Shown here piece by piece: positions 47,846 through 59,612 of a stretch of 64,000 bases of DNA; position 1 is the stretch's first letter, and each line of letters begins with the position of its first letter. The translations under genes and the position numbers were made by a program. The DNA is taken from contig JAMYGW020000005.1 of assembly GCA_025617375.2 (NCBI GenBank), positions 310,001-374,000 on the forward strand, read 5' to 3'. Source of the stretch: Acarospora socialis (Eukaryota; Ascomycota; Lecanoromycetes; Acarosporales; Acarosporaceae). The notes below the pieces were generated by a model that did not search any database, was not told the DNA's origin, and worked only from the letters and a program-made list of their open reading frames with translations.

Positions 47846-49012
47846 ATGCGTTTGACAACAATTCACAAGGTCGGGCTCGTCCTGGGGTTTCTCTTGGCAG
47901 CATCCGTCGCCCAGGAATCCACTGCCGACGCAGATCTACCGGACAAGAACTCCGTCGTGGCCAGCCTACCTGTCGATACATATAAGGTGCGATCGAAGAG
48001 CATACCCGGGAACCTCTTTAGGCTCCACGATCCCTCGACATCGAGGCGGGTTAGGAGAGATGAGCACTATGTCTTGCACTTTTCGCCCGACTCCATCGCG
48101 ACATCATCAGGCAATGCTCTCTATGCCTTACCGGTGCATAACAACGACCTCCGCAACCTACTTCAGAATGTTATCGCATCCGGTCACTCATCAGACTCTA
48201 ATCAATTTGGGACATCCTTCAACTCTTCAGTGAAAGGCTTGAGATGATTATGGACGCAATTGCGGTGCTCCCGGAAACCCCACGTTCAATCGTCAGGCGT
48301 ATGCCAATGTCGCTCAAAGTTTTCTCGATAGTACTAGGTTTGCCGGCATTGATGTGGTCAATTCAATTGTGGGCATCGTCAAAGATCTCGCCGGAGAAAT
48401 CATAGCTCAGCTGGCGATCATCCTCCAAGTCGTCGTGATTTCTGACGCAGCGACCCCTGCCACATCTCCACCTCGCCGCCGAGTCCTGTGCGGTTAAAAG
48501 GGGGCAAGCTCCGTCTTGCCAAACGCGCCTATACGAAGAGCGTCCCGAGAACCGCTTTGAAACTGACCGTGACACAAACCGCCGTCGTAGTTGGCAGTAG
48601 CATTCTTGCAAATCTCGCCAAATGGGCTGTCGACACTGTCCTCCTCAAACCGCAAGCATACTGGACCAGTCTCATGACCAATAGTCAGAGCTTTCAGCAG
48701 TTCTTCGGCAACAACGAGTTCAACCTCGTCGCGGTCCGCCGCCAAGGCCTTGATGCGAACGAGATGTTGGAGGTCGTTCGTGCCATGTGCGACATCGTCG
48801 AAGCGTACGTCCGCTCCGGCACCAGTCGGGGTCCCCGCCCTTCGGCTCAGGCCCTCCAGGGCACCATCCTCAACAGTGCCGGCGTGATCATCGCAAACTG
48901 GTCCATTGGGCCCCGTCCGCAGGGACAAGGGCTAGGCTGTCGGATTGTCTCGATCTTGGATACTGCGTTTGGTTGCATCGGCTTGGGAAGCCGTTATGAC
49001 GGGGAACTGTGA
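47846..49012 (+). pseudogene. Secreted protein gene of unknown family, apparently broken
   Basis: The first open segment (133 residues) begins with a clear signal peptide (MRLTTIHKVGLVLGFLLAASVAQ) and a possible dibasic processing site (RRVRRDE). A middle segment in another frame reads like the continuation (NRQAYANVAQSFLDSTRFAGIDVVNSIVG), and the last segment, to 49,012, returns to the first frame (LAKRAYTKSV... ending SRYDGEL). So the locus reads as one long secreted protein of about 380 residues with about two frame changes. Unrecognised introns or sequencing error are alternatives. No catalytic motif was recognised. A hydrophobic helix-like stretch (VVNSIVGIVKDLAGEIIAQLAIILQVVVI) lies in the middle. 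I do not name a family. Confidence 0.5.
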
Positions 49013-49769
49013 AGGAAGGAAGGCAGGAAGGAAAGAAAAAATCAAAGGGGAGAGGTATTCGTCTTCATTTCAACCTGAACTGTATACTAACAAGAAAGAG
49101 GGATATATTCTCCGTACACCTCGAATCAAGACAGAATCTCTCCAAGGAAATGAAAAACTACAGTCTGTGCTGTCTTTTCCAGAGACGATACGTGCTAATA
49201 CGAAACTTATAAGCACCCAGTAGTTACCGTTTACCCGTAGGTTACGGTATATTAGAGAGTAATCGAGAGTAAGGCCCAACAGCGCAGACACCAGGTAGGT
49301 AATCCTTTCCTTGGCAAATCGCTTTGCAAGCAGCTTGGAATTCAATACGAACGAATCCGTAACAGCAGCAAATCAGAAGTTCAAGCATCTTGAGCGCTTC
49401 GAGACCTCTTTGGTCCCCTTTGTTGGGCTGACGGTCGCAGTGGAGATGAAGGCAAAAACATCGTCGCTTTGCCCCTTAGGCCTGCCTAACGGCCTGGTGC
49501 CGGACGGTCAGCCAGCCACCACTCCGCCATTCGGGCGCTCCAGTACACTAAGGATACTCGGCGTATGGGATATATAGGTACTGAAGGCAAACTGCCTTCC
49601 TCTTTCGACCAAACAGTGGGCCGGGAAGGGGGTCATACCGGGATCAGCCCTGTGTAAATTGACGTCACGAACGCCATAGTCCGTCCGAGAAGCTCAGCCC
49701 CAAGTGGAGAAGAGCTTGTTGTTGCTGTTCTGAGTGCTCTCAAGCGGAGCGAATCACCGGGAATGGAAG

Positions 49770-49775
49770 ACGCGT
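49770..49775. promoter_or_regulatory. MluI cell-cycle box (ACGCGT)
   Basis: Exact ACGCGT, the core bound by MBF (Mbp1/Swi6) in yeasts. It is one of four in the gene-free stretch before the G1 cyclin. Confidence 0.4.
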
Positions 49776-49816
49776 CTGATGAGAACGCGCTAAGGATGCG
49801 CGGTTGCGGTACGGTA

Positions 49817-49822
49817 ACGCGT
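49817..49822. promoter_or_regulatory. MluI cell-cycle box (ACGCGT)
   Basis: Exact ACGCGT within the palindrome aacgcgtt, 47 bp from the previous one. Confidence 0.4.
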
Positions 49823-50471
49823 TAAATTGATCAGCTACACAGCCACTTCTTGGCAACCCGGAATTAACGAAGGAGTTTATATCACTTGGAGAACCATTTA
49901 ACTCGGTTACGACGATGACAGACCAGCCATGCTCTCTTATAAGAATGTTTTGTGTTCAAACCGGTGCTGTGTATCTTTTCTTCGCGTCGACTCAACGATT
50001 TGGACACTGATAGAGATGGGGCTGCGGAGTACTCGACGCCACAAAAGGAAAGAAGTGTAGCTCATGTAACGTTTACTCCTACGAGTACTATTATGTTACA
50101 AGCGGATTTCTTACACAACAGCGCTGCATCCTGGTACGAGAGCGCCGCTACTGCAAAAAAGCAGTCTTGGGCCCCTTTGGCCCTGCATTGATCTTCCGAT
50201 GATCCGTTAGCAGCGACCTCAGAGTTCAGATCCGGTAACCTGAACGGGTGCGTGCCGATTCAAAAGTCCAGATATGACGTTCGAGACGCGGGTCAATTGC
50301 CGCCTCATCGTCCCCTCTCCTGCAGGCTCTGCGACAAAGCCAATCAGGCAAAGCTTCAAGATGCAACGGGCTGACTGTGAGATGGGTTACAGCGTAACCG
50401 TACTTATGAGATGATGGTGCCCCGAATTGGCGGCAATCTACAAGTATACTGCACTGTACGGAGTAGCAGAA

Positions 50472-50477
50472 ACGCGT
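50472..50477. promoter_or_regulatory. MluI cell-cycle box (ACGCGT)
   Basis: Exact ACGCGT in aaacgcgtcgg. Third copy in the region. Confidence 0.35.
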
Positions 50478-52240
50478 CGGTAGGGACAGACCGTGGATCC
50501 TTGAGCTTTTATTAGGGGCTTGCCGACAGTCTCACCCAAATTTACTCGAGACTCCTCAAACGGGGAGGTGCGGAGAAGGTTTCATCACCATCTTTTCGGA
50601 CGCCATCTATGAAGAGTTGACTGTTCCTACCGTCGACGTTCACTACTGTAAGAATAAAGACACGCACCGTGATAAGGAGCATTTCAGAAGTTCAAGAGCA
50701 AAACGGCTTATTAGATGGCTTGCCTTACCAAGACGCCGTAGGATAACCGCCACAAACAAATACTGTAGATCCTCAGCCTCGGAGTGTGTGGAAACCCTCA
50801 TTTGCTGGGAAGCGACGAGGCATGCGGTGGTTGTTGGACCTGACTTCCTCAGTGGTGCGTGTTGTGGTGAAAGATCTACGTAAGGTGCATCGCCTTATAG
50901 AGCATCGAACGAATAATGTCATCGAGCCGAGTTGTCGGAGAGTGAGGCCTTTCGCACGGAAACTCCTGGTGATTGCCCTTGGAGATCCTTTCCCGAAAGC
51001 ACATGCTCAAGGGCTGAGAGCGAATCTCTTCACGATGATTCAGTGTACGGCCCATTCAAAGGTCGAAAGCTACTGTTGCTGGCCTCCGGATCGATAACTT
51101 CTTTCCGAACAAACAAACAGGTTAATATACGTACATATATGCCACACGAATGATAATGTTGGTCGCCAGTAAGAAACACATGGACGACATTTCCCCAGTC
51201 ATCTTCGTCGCGGCAATGTGTGTGTCCGACCTTCGATGCAAGAACCCAGTCGGTAATGTGGCTCGATGCACCGAAATCACTGCAGTAACTCCAAGACTAG
51301 GCTGGGCTGGGAAGCAAAGACATCAACCCTACGGAGAAATTGCTTCTGTACGAACAGTCCATTCGACTGGTCCTTGATTCTTCACCTGAAGGAATTGCTG
51401 GCCAGGAAGATTAGATCGAAGAGGCAACGACAGGATGGTAGTTAAGAGCGGCGTAACGAACAGCTACGGAGAACTCCTCTACCAACACCACCAAGTAACG
51501 AGGCACATCATACGAGGGTTGTATGTATCGTATCTGCAGCTCTGCATTGGCAGGGTTGGAAATCAGGATATTTGGAAGCGGCGGCGGAGGAAGATTGGCT
51601 GCAGCTGGAACGCCCATCCTAGCTGTTGCTGCCGGAACTCGATTAGCATCAAATCCAAACCATGAGCGAGCAACATTTTGTTTGCGGCGCAAGCATGAAT
51701 GTATTTGTATCTTTGTCACTTGTGTAGGTTAAGTTACTCGACAGCCTCTCATTTGCTCTGACCACGCGAATCACAGAAGGGGTCGTGTCAAACATCTGCC
51801 GCAAAGTGTATCAACGCGCGCCCTCTCCTGCCTTACCGTACGAGTTGAATTGTCTATGTAGGGTATGAGATGATGTATAAGAAATGACTGGTGATGATGT
51901 TCTCTACTGAATTTAGATTGACCCACAGAGCCTCGTAGGGAGTAGGTAGAATAAAGCACATCTTCAGCTTCATCATTGTCATATCAGAAATGAAACCTGA
52001 ACTTTGGCGTGTATGTACGGTAGAGATCGGTGTGAGCAATCACTACCTACCTAACCACTACGGAGTACCGCACCGTGATCTGCCTCCCAGCTCCCCTCTC
52101 AGCTTGAAACCAAGTTATTATGATTTACTTCCTTAGGCTCTCTCACACCTCATACGCGAGAAAGAGACCTGGACTATGGAAAAGCGGATAGGCTCGCTGC
52201 AGCACCAGGCCGTCTAAGCACTAATCCCCTTCCGGTATCC

Positions 52241-54261
52241 CAGAAGCTTGGCCCGATCCTCAATTCTTGTCCAGTTATCCGTAACTTACCTTAACCTTCT
52301 CCTCCACAACCCGTTCCACTCTGGAGACTTTCGTCCTTCTCCTTCGCCCTTTCCTCTCCCTCTCCCTCCCCTCTCTCTCATCCTCCCCTCTATCGTTCAG
52401 ACAGAGGTACTCGGCGGGTCTAGGAGACGTACCTTCGAGCCTCCACATGTGGGCCTTGGTTCCTCCAGCACCTCCCTTCCCCTCGTGCCGTGCCGGTGTC
52501 ACCAACTCCTTGACACCCCTCCACGCCATTGTCACGATATCCTCATCTTGACTGCCGATCAGTCATCGCCATCGTCATACCTATCATCGTCTGATGACAG
52601 AGATCCCACTCAGAACAACCTCCCGTTCTGCCCACTTGTGCAATCACTCGACGATTTCCGATAACTCAGCCCCACCAAACCCCCCTCACGACCTCCTTTT
52701 CGAGTCAACGGGCTGAGTCTGCGATTGCCGGTGTGAACAATCAAAATAGGTACGTTGGTGACTGTTTCGTTGCTTAGCCACCGCTTTGATCACCTAGGGA
52801 GACACTTGGGCTCTCATTGCTGGGTTTCTATTCACCCGGTCCGTGGCTGTTGCTCAGTGATTTGGAACTCAATGGAACTGCTCGGCCATTGTCCAGGGTT
52901 ACGGATCGTGAATTGTGATTCGCCTTGAAACAATGCCAACTCTATCTCGACGTCGCCTAACTTCAATCGTCCCATGGCCAGCAGTCGAGTTGGTTTCCGG
53001 CCTCTTGACTCTCAACATTGATCTTCATCTGGACCTATGCAAGGCTCCAAGGAATGTCTCCGTCTTATCAGTCGATGTCCCTAGCCATATTAACCAGGTG
53101 GAAGGAGTTGGTGGATATGGATATTCGCTTGGGTATCAGGGAGAGCTCACAAACGATGTTGGCTCACATAACCTGGATATTATATGCTTCCGAGAAAGTG
53201 GATTGTCAGTAGGCAACATGATCTAGACGGAGTTTGCCATGGAATTGAATGAAAAAGCCCTGGATGTGCGCGTTCATCACGCGTGTCCATACCGCGCCTA
53301 AGATTACTTTGGAACAACTTTTTCTCTTCACTTCGACCAACGCGAGTGCATTTCTTCGGTGTTAGGTCATCTTACTGACAATCTTTAATAATAATCAGAG
53401 AGACTTGTCGAGGCTATCAATTCGATCCATATACCGACGACTACTCGACCTCACTTGCTCTGGTGAAGTCATACAATCCCTCAGGCCTGTACCGTTCGCT
53501 CACCTGAATCATACCAACATACTATCGAGGTGAGAGCACACTCAGTTGCACGTTCGAAATGTCTAAATACTGACGCATCCCTTGCATAAGGCTCGTGCTT
53601 CTCGTCGATCCACATTCCCCAGATTTCATCCGGCCTAACGTCTAACGGCACGCTAACTGCGAAGGTGGAGACGTTAAATCGTACTCAACCTTCACGAATT
53701 GCTGTGGTGGATCATTCCATAAACGCAATCCCGCGGATCATTCCAGTCTTCACCTTTCAACGGCAACGAGCTGTAATCTCGTTTGGGCCGCAGGGGAATC
53801 TCTCTTTTACGAGAGGCTTACTCACCATCGGTCCGTCTACACAGTAATCTAATTCTACTAAGGTGAGTCGAAAATATTCGGTGGAAGCGTCCAGCCTTCA
53901 GTTGCCCCTTTCTGCTCATTTACTTCTGCTCAACCCCTCGCGAGCACAGTAGCAAGGGCTAAGTGTGTGCACGTTCCAGGTCTTACCTCTCTAGCCTTCT
54001 ATAACTGCATCTCCCGGCCTCCTCAACGGTCGAACAGTTATCCAGGCATTTTCTCGGTGGTTCCAACTAATTACGGTCCTTCTCACGTTAGTCTTTTACG
54101 GCAGCCGCTCCTTCACCTTGTCCAATTGGATTTTAGTCCCTCTCTTTCGTCAACACATTCATTCTTTCAACAACACTCATTCCAGAAGCGCTGGTCAGCA
54201 GGTTCTTGAACAGACATTACTCGACACACCCGCAGTAGGCAAATAACACCACAATCTCAAG
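52241..54261 (+). promoter_or_regulatory. Probable promoter and long leader of the G1 cyclin gene
   Basis: A pyrimidine tract at 52,316-52,395 (ctctccctctccctcccc and similar) marks a typical fungal transcription-start zone. The following 1.9 kb lacks a recognisable gene but has splice-like GTACGT, GTGAGA and GTGAGT sites (near 52,750, 53,530 and 53,862) and several upstream ATGs, one opening a 103-codon frame at 52,915. I infer a long, probably spliced 5' untranslated region with upstream ORFs. Transcript data would be needed to confirm it. Confidence 0.4.
53279..53284. promoter_or_regulatory. MluI cell-cycle box (ACGCGT)
   Basis: Exact ACGCGT about 980 bp upstream of the cyclin start codon, the closest of the four. 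Confidence 0.35.
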
Positions 54262-55516
54262 ATGTCCTACCTTCAACCCCTCAACACGTATCAACCGTGT
54301 GATTCTTACTTTGTCGAAACCGACCACTACGACGCCGCTGCCGCTCGAGCGGAGGAAAGAGAGCGTGCCAAGTTCATTGCACGCGAGCGTCAAGTTGCCA
54401 TTGGCGAAGAGCTTTCATACCTCGCAAGGGAAGAGTATCAGGAAGACCATCTTGCTCATATGGAACAGATGGAGGTCAAGCGTCCTGAGTCAGGATATTA
54501 CTTCTGATCTTGCTAAACTTGTGCAGGTTGAGACAGTCCCGGATGTTGCATCGATCGATATCCAAACCGAGATTCAATGGTTCATGCGACCTTATCTCCT
54601 CGACTTCCTGATCGAAGCTCACACAGCTTTCCGTCTGCTTCCGGAAACCTTGTTCCTCACGGTCAACCTCCTCGATAGATACTGCTCGAAGCGAGTGGTC
54701 TACAAGCGGCATTATCAATTGGTCGGATGCTCGGCTCTCTTAATTGCTGCCAAGTACGGAGACCGCAAGGACCGCGTCCCAACAATCAAGGAGTTGAAGT
54801 CCATGTGCTGCTCTTTATACGAGGACGATATGTTCACCCAGATGGAGTGGCACGTACTGCAGACTCTCGGTTGGGGCGTCGGCCATCCGACTATCGATAC
54901 CTTCCTTCAAGTCGCCTTGAACGATTCCTTCCCTGACCCTGAGGTGGAACATATGGCTTGTTATATCAGCGAAATAGCCATGTTTCACAAGGAATTCGTG
55001 TCCAAGCGTTCTTCAGATATGGCTCGATCGTCGTTGGCCCTCGCCAGATACATCCTAGATCGACCTCAAGCTCGCCATTGCGAATGGGCTTCGGACTACG
55101 ATTCTCATACTCTTGTCACTCTGTCGCAGCAACTGCATCGACCGTCTCAGGTGTTGTCGCGCAAGTACTCGTCGTTCCATCTCTCGCGAGTGTCGGCTAC
55201 GTTGGAGGAGTTTCTAGCTCGTCAAGCATCCATTGCCCGATGCCATGCTCCGCCAACTCCACCTCGCGAAGTGCTTTCAAACGCACCACCTGCGACTGGC
55301 TCGGTTAGCTATATCACTCCACAGAAAGGTCAATATCCCGCAGGTATGGCGCACGGATATATGACACCTCCCATCACACCTGATGGAGATTACTTCCAGC
55401 CATACCCGCAACAGAAAGCTTTCAGTACGGTGCCTTCTCATCCGGCCACGCCAACACCATCCGGTGGAAAGCAGACGCAGTTTGCATATGCATACCAACA
55501 GATGCCTCTGCTTTGA
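54262..55516 (+). CDS. G1/S-type cyclin (Cln/Puc1-like)
   Basis: Model: join(54262..54474, 54527..55516), 400 residues. The 52-bp intron follows MEQME and the frame continues VETVPDVASIDIQTEIQWFMRPYLLDFLIEAH. The cyclin box is at about residues 75-290: WFMRPYLLDFLIEAHTAFRLLPETLFLTVNLLDRYCS, then YQLVGCSALLIAAKYGD and ELKSMCCSLYEDDMFTQMEWHVLQTLGW. These are hallmarks of filamentous-fungal G1 cyclins. The C-terminus is Pro/Thr-rich with TP sites (PPTPPRE, YMTPPITPDGD), probable CDK sites and degradation signals. It should bind the main CDK (Cdc28/NimX) to promote G1/S entry. The long upstream region and MCB boxes suggest complex cell-cycle control. Confidence 0.94.
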
Positions 55517-58503
55517 GAATTTCAAAGCCATATTTACCTTGCTCTTAGCCAAATGCTTTCCGCCATCATGCAAAAGCCCTACAGCCTAGCTATCGCGCTC
55601 TTAGCTCGTTATCCTGCCACAACCCGGAACAGCTGGGGAGAATTTTCAAGGATGATCTAGCATCTGATCGACAGCCTGCACTGATCTTCACATCTAAGAC
55701 CTTCTATCGCAACGAATCTGGGGTGTGGCATCTTGAGTGTATCAAAAGACCTGTCGTCCTAACTCATACCAGCGTCTCCGTGTCTCATTTGCATTGCAAG
55801 CGTGCGCTGCTTTATGTGCTTCCATTTTCCTTTGTCGTCGGTTTTTAGCGAGTTCCCTGTCTAATGCGCAACAGCCCTCTTTCCCAATCCATCGGTCTTT
55901 TTCCTCAGTAACAAAAGTCGCGGGCAGCGGAACGAAAGCACACAAGACTGTCTTTGCCTGGTGGTAGTGGTGGTAGTAGCCTTCACCTATCCGTACTGGT
56001 TCGAGCCAGTCCGCCGCCTTGGATACACATCTGAGGCGGGGTCAGTAGGTCAGGAGACAGGAGAATTTTCCGAAACTCGAACACGGAGGAGACGGATCGT
56101 CGAGTGGACCTTTTCATTTCTCAGCCGAAGTTGCCAGACAGACTAGAGATACCAGTATGGGACGAGACAGAATCGTTACCTTCTGACCGACCGATTCTCC
56201 GTCTGTCCGGCTTACTTCTTTTACTTTCTTCACCGAAGATACCCTTGCTTTGCCGTCGAGAACGCGCCTCGAAATCTAAATCCTCTGTACGTTTAGATTG
56301 AGCGCGGTGACTGGCTTATTTACAATTCTCACCCAATCGTTACATCTCTGCGTGGGTGTTTGTGTTCGTGGTGATGGTGACATTCTGGAAAATTTCCCAT
56401 CTTGGCACGAACACGAACGGTCCTAAACCTCCAACTCCCATGTCGAAGCGCAGAACCATTCCATCCACTCCAACCCGGCAACCTGCATCATACGTATCGA
56501 CGTCCCCCAGCACCCATGTATCCGACAGACCAAGCAGCACCGAGTCGTGTCGTCCACAGCCCATAAGGTATTCAACCCTTCTCCCACCTAGACCCGATGC
56601 CCTTGCCCACCCATCCTTTCCTCTCTCCCACCCTTCCACCTCTTCCTCCTCCATCTCCAATCACCCGAACCGGGAAAACGAGAACGCGAACGAAACACGA
56701 AACCGCCATATCCCTCCGTCCATCTTCCTCTTCCTCTTCTCCTCTCCTCGCCGCTCCGTTTTTCGCTGCCGTTTCTTCCGACAGCCGTCTCGTCTCGTCA
56801 TGTCGAGTCCCATTATCTCGTCTCGTCTCGCGTCGGTGACAAAATCAAAGAAAGAACTGGAGACAAACGGGGAGAACGCGGATGTGAGGGGGACGAGGGT
56901 GAAAGGGGGAAAAGGGACGTCGGCTGAGCGTCCTGTTGGGCCTCTTCTCGTCCTCTTGAAATCTCTCTTCTCTTCTCTTCCATTTCGCAATCCCTGCGCT
57001 TCTGCTTCCCGTTCCTGTTCCTTACCTGCTCTTGCTCTTGCTCTTGCTCTTGCTCCTTCCCGTCCTCCCCTATTCTGTTCTGTCCTCTTCTGTTCTGTTC
57101 GGTTGGAACTAAATAGATGCTGTGGATCTTGGCTCTTGTCTCCACCCTTGCCTTGCCTTGCCTTGCCTTTCTTTTTCTACGAAGAGAGGGGAGGAGAGGA
57201 GGGAATTGGGATGGTGGGGTACGAGGTCGGGGTTGAGTTTATTGGAGTTGCGTGCGTGCGTGGGCGGTGGCGGAGTTGGATGGCATGGCAGAGGAGAGGA
57301 AGGGGAGCCGGGAGTGTGGGACGTCGTCTTGGGTGGATTGGAGCGAGGGGTGGAGTTGGTTTGAGAGGGTAGGCTTGGCATGGCATGGCATGACGGAGGT
57401 GGACGTGGAAACGTGGAATGTGGAATGTGGACGTGGAATGATGACGATTCGATTCGGCGGGCAAGGGTGACTGAAGAACGGAGAGGACGAGAAGGAGGAG
57501 AGAATATCGGGTGGCTCGGTACTCGTACAGGGACTACGGCTCTTGGATAAGTGGATGGGCGGAGTGGGAGATGAATAGAGTGACGATCTTATTCTACGTC
57601 GCATGTCGATTGATGTTGGGTGCGGAGATGGAGATGGTGATGGTGCTCACGAGGGCCGGGGCTGCCGTGTCCCTATTTGGATGAGACTGGATGGTGGGGA
57701 GAGATCATGATCAACGACCATTGGAGCTGGGATGAAGTCAGGCTACCTCCGATAATTGATTACGGTTGGCCGGCGCGACTCGCTCACGTCGTGAGGATGT
57801 TGTCTGCTATCTATCGTAGCGAACGACGTGCGCCAGGGCGGGTGTATTGGATGAGTGAATGGGCAGTGTGCGAAGACGAGAAGGGGGCCGGGAGAAGGAG
57901 AGAAGAACGGGTTGTTCGTTGATCGATTGAATGAGATGCCACTTGCTGAGACGGTTGGACGGGAGGCGTGCGTAGATAGATGGGTTGGAACGGTTGCGCT
58001 GTGGAGTTGGCTGGGGGGCGTAGAGATGGGGTGGTGAGTTGGTGGTGTCTGGGTTTTGCGGAAGGGGGAGCAGACAAAGGGAGGCTGGCTGCAACAGGGG
58101 ATTGGATGGGATTGAAAGGAATGGTTTGGGATAGTACTGTGAGGTGGATAAAGCGATTAGGAGTGATTGGCGGAGCTGTTGGATTGGATGAGACTTGCTT
58201 GTGGAGGCGAGAGTTGCTGGTCGTGTCCGATTGGGTCTCACGGATGGGTGAGAGAATAAACTATGGCGTATGCACTTCAACCAGTAGCCAGAACAGATGG
58301 TCCGAAGAAGAAGTGAAGGAGCTCATCGCTTTGGTATTAAACAACTTTGTAGAGTACAGTAGCGCCTTGGAGGTGAATCAAGGTGCTGTGAAGCTTCGCT
58401 CATGAACGAGATACCCAAACTGAACTATCCTATGTGCACAATCCACTCTCGATTATCGAAAGACGATCAGAGCACTCGTCCTTCGTACCTTATAGGCTGA
58501 AAA
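55517..58503. other. 3-kb low-complexity intergenic region with strand-skew switch
   Basis: No supported gene. From about 55,900 to 57,175 the + strand is pyrimidine-rich, with simple repeats: cttgctcttgctcttgctc near 57,025-57,055, a ctgttctgttc run near 57,090, and ccttg pentamers at about 57,145-57,170. From 57,180 to 58,300 it turns purine- and G-rich (gagaggggaggagagg, ggcatggcatggcatg near 57,378). Long open frames here are composition artefacts. Confidence 0.6.
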
Positions 58504-59612
58504 CTAACCAGTAGCGCGCTCCGACTTGTTTCTCTTCGACCTCCCCTGACTCGACCAGGGGAAATGTGCGACGGGGATGACGAAGAAACTGTAACGATTT
58601 TTGTCAGTCTCCTGCCTTTCACAGATGATGTACGTCGTTTCGGGAAAAGGGCAGACGTACCTGTTGCTGTCATCGGCAATACCGGCCAAAGCGTTGTACC
58701 AAGCCAAGAAGGCGGCCAAAAGACCGAAAAAGCCACCCGCCTTGATCACCGGTGGGTTTGGGGCGCCTTTCGCGTTGCGGTGGAGATAGCCGATGCCGAG
58801 TAAGAGGAAAGCGATGTCGAGGGTGAAGAAGAGGAGGAAGAAGGCGACCGTCGAACGGAGGGTGAGGAGGAGGAGGATGGTGGTGAAGATCCACCAGCCC
58901 TTTGCGAAGAATGTTGTTAGTTACGGATAGTTGCATGGGATTAGGGAGGGTGAGACCAACAAAGAGGAAAAAGCCGAACGAATCGTGAAAAGCGTCTGCA
59001 CCGCCTTCCTTCTCGATCGCTGAAACGATATTGAATCCACCAGGTGTCAGGACGATGGCGAAGGAGATCCAGAAACCACCGTAAGACGAGAGCGCAGTGG
59101 CACCGAAGGTATTTCCGACGGCCATTTCCCTACAATCCAAATCAACCTCGACCTCACACATCGAAGGCACGAAGACCATTATATTTTACATACCACATCC
59201 CAGCGAGCAATTGAACCAGTCCACCATATCCAAAAGCGAGCGCGACGACAATATTCGGCTCAGCCACCCCTCTCGTTCCCATGTTGATCAAACTCAACAC
59301 AAAGGTGGTGAGGGCGAAAGCGGACAGTCCCAACGGAGCCGGGTTGGCGAATTTCCGTTCCTTCACCGGGGCGTAGGTACCGGGTTGGAACTCACCACCA
59401 AAGGCGGGCAGACGTTCGCCGGCCGAATCGGTGTTGACGTGGGCCAGAGGACCGTAGCCGAAACGGGCGGCAGCACGAGCGGTGGCGTGCTCCTCATGGC
59501 TCATGTTGTTGGTCAGGTGGTTGCCGTTGCTCGAGTCGTACTCTTTGCTGTGCATTCCGCCATGCAGGCGCTCGTCGGCGACGGCAGCGTTTTGCTGTTG
59601 AGCTGTAGCCAT
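58504..59612 (-). CDS. Acetate/ammonium transporter, AceTr (Gpr1/Fun34/YaaH) family
   Basis: Model: complement(join(58504..58588, 58661..58899, 58961..59129, 59194..59612)), 303 residues. Introns of 72, 61 and 64 bp restore one frame. The family signature NPAPLGL is at residues 90-96 (FANPAPLGLSAFALTTFVLSL). [33 protein letters not shown] is the second family block, followed by further membrane helices (GWWIFTTILLLL, VAFFLLFFTLDIAFLLLGIGYL, AGGFFGLLAAFLAWYNALAG), six in total. The cytosolic N-terminus is hydrophilic. Members move acetate, and some are implicated in ammonium export, at the plasma membrane (yeast Ady2/Ato1, Aspergillus AcpA). Which paralogue this is cannot be told. Confidence 0.95.

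Larger units (their letters stand above)
49013..52240. other. 3.2-kb gene-free region with cell-cycle-type motifs
   Basis: No gene was recognised on either strand. Open frames of up to about 100 codons do not resemble proteins. The region contains three ACGCGT boxes (separate entries) and several TACGGAG cores (for example near 50,031, 50,458, 51,331 and 51,467). Confidence 0.5.

Noticed and set aside
50617-51377. Overlapping + frames of 73-103 codons
   Set aside because: No recognisable motif, no splice model joining them, and basic biased composition.
56356-57372. Open frame of 338 codons in the low-complexity region
   Set aside because: Composition-driven: Ser/Pro/Arg runs from pyrimidine-rich DNA, overlapping frames open on both strands, and no motif or splice support.
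57239-58405. Several 80-157-codon frames on both strands
   Set aside because: Same composition artefact in the purine-rich half. Frames overlap and read as Pro/Ser/His or Gly/Arg/Trp runs.
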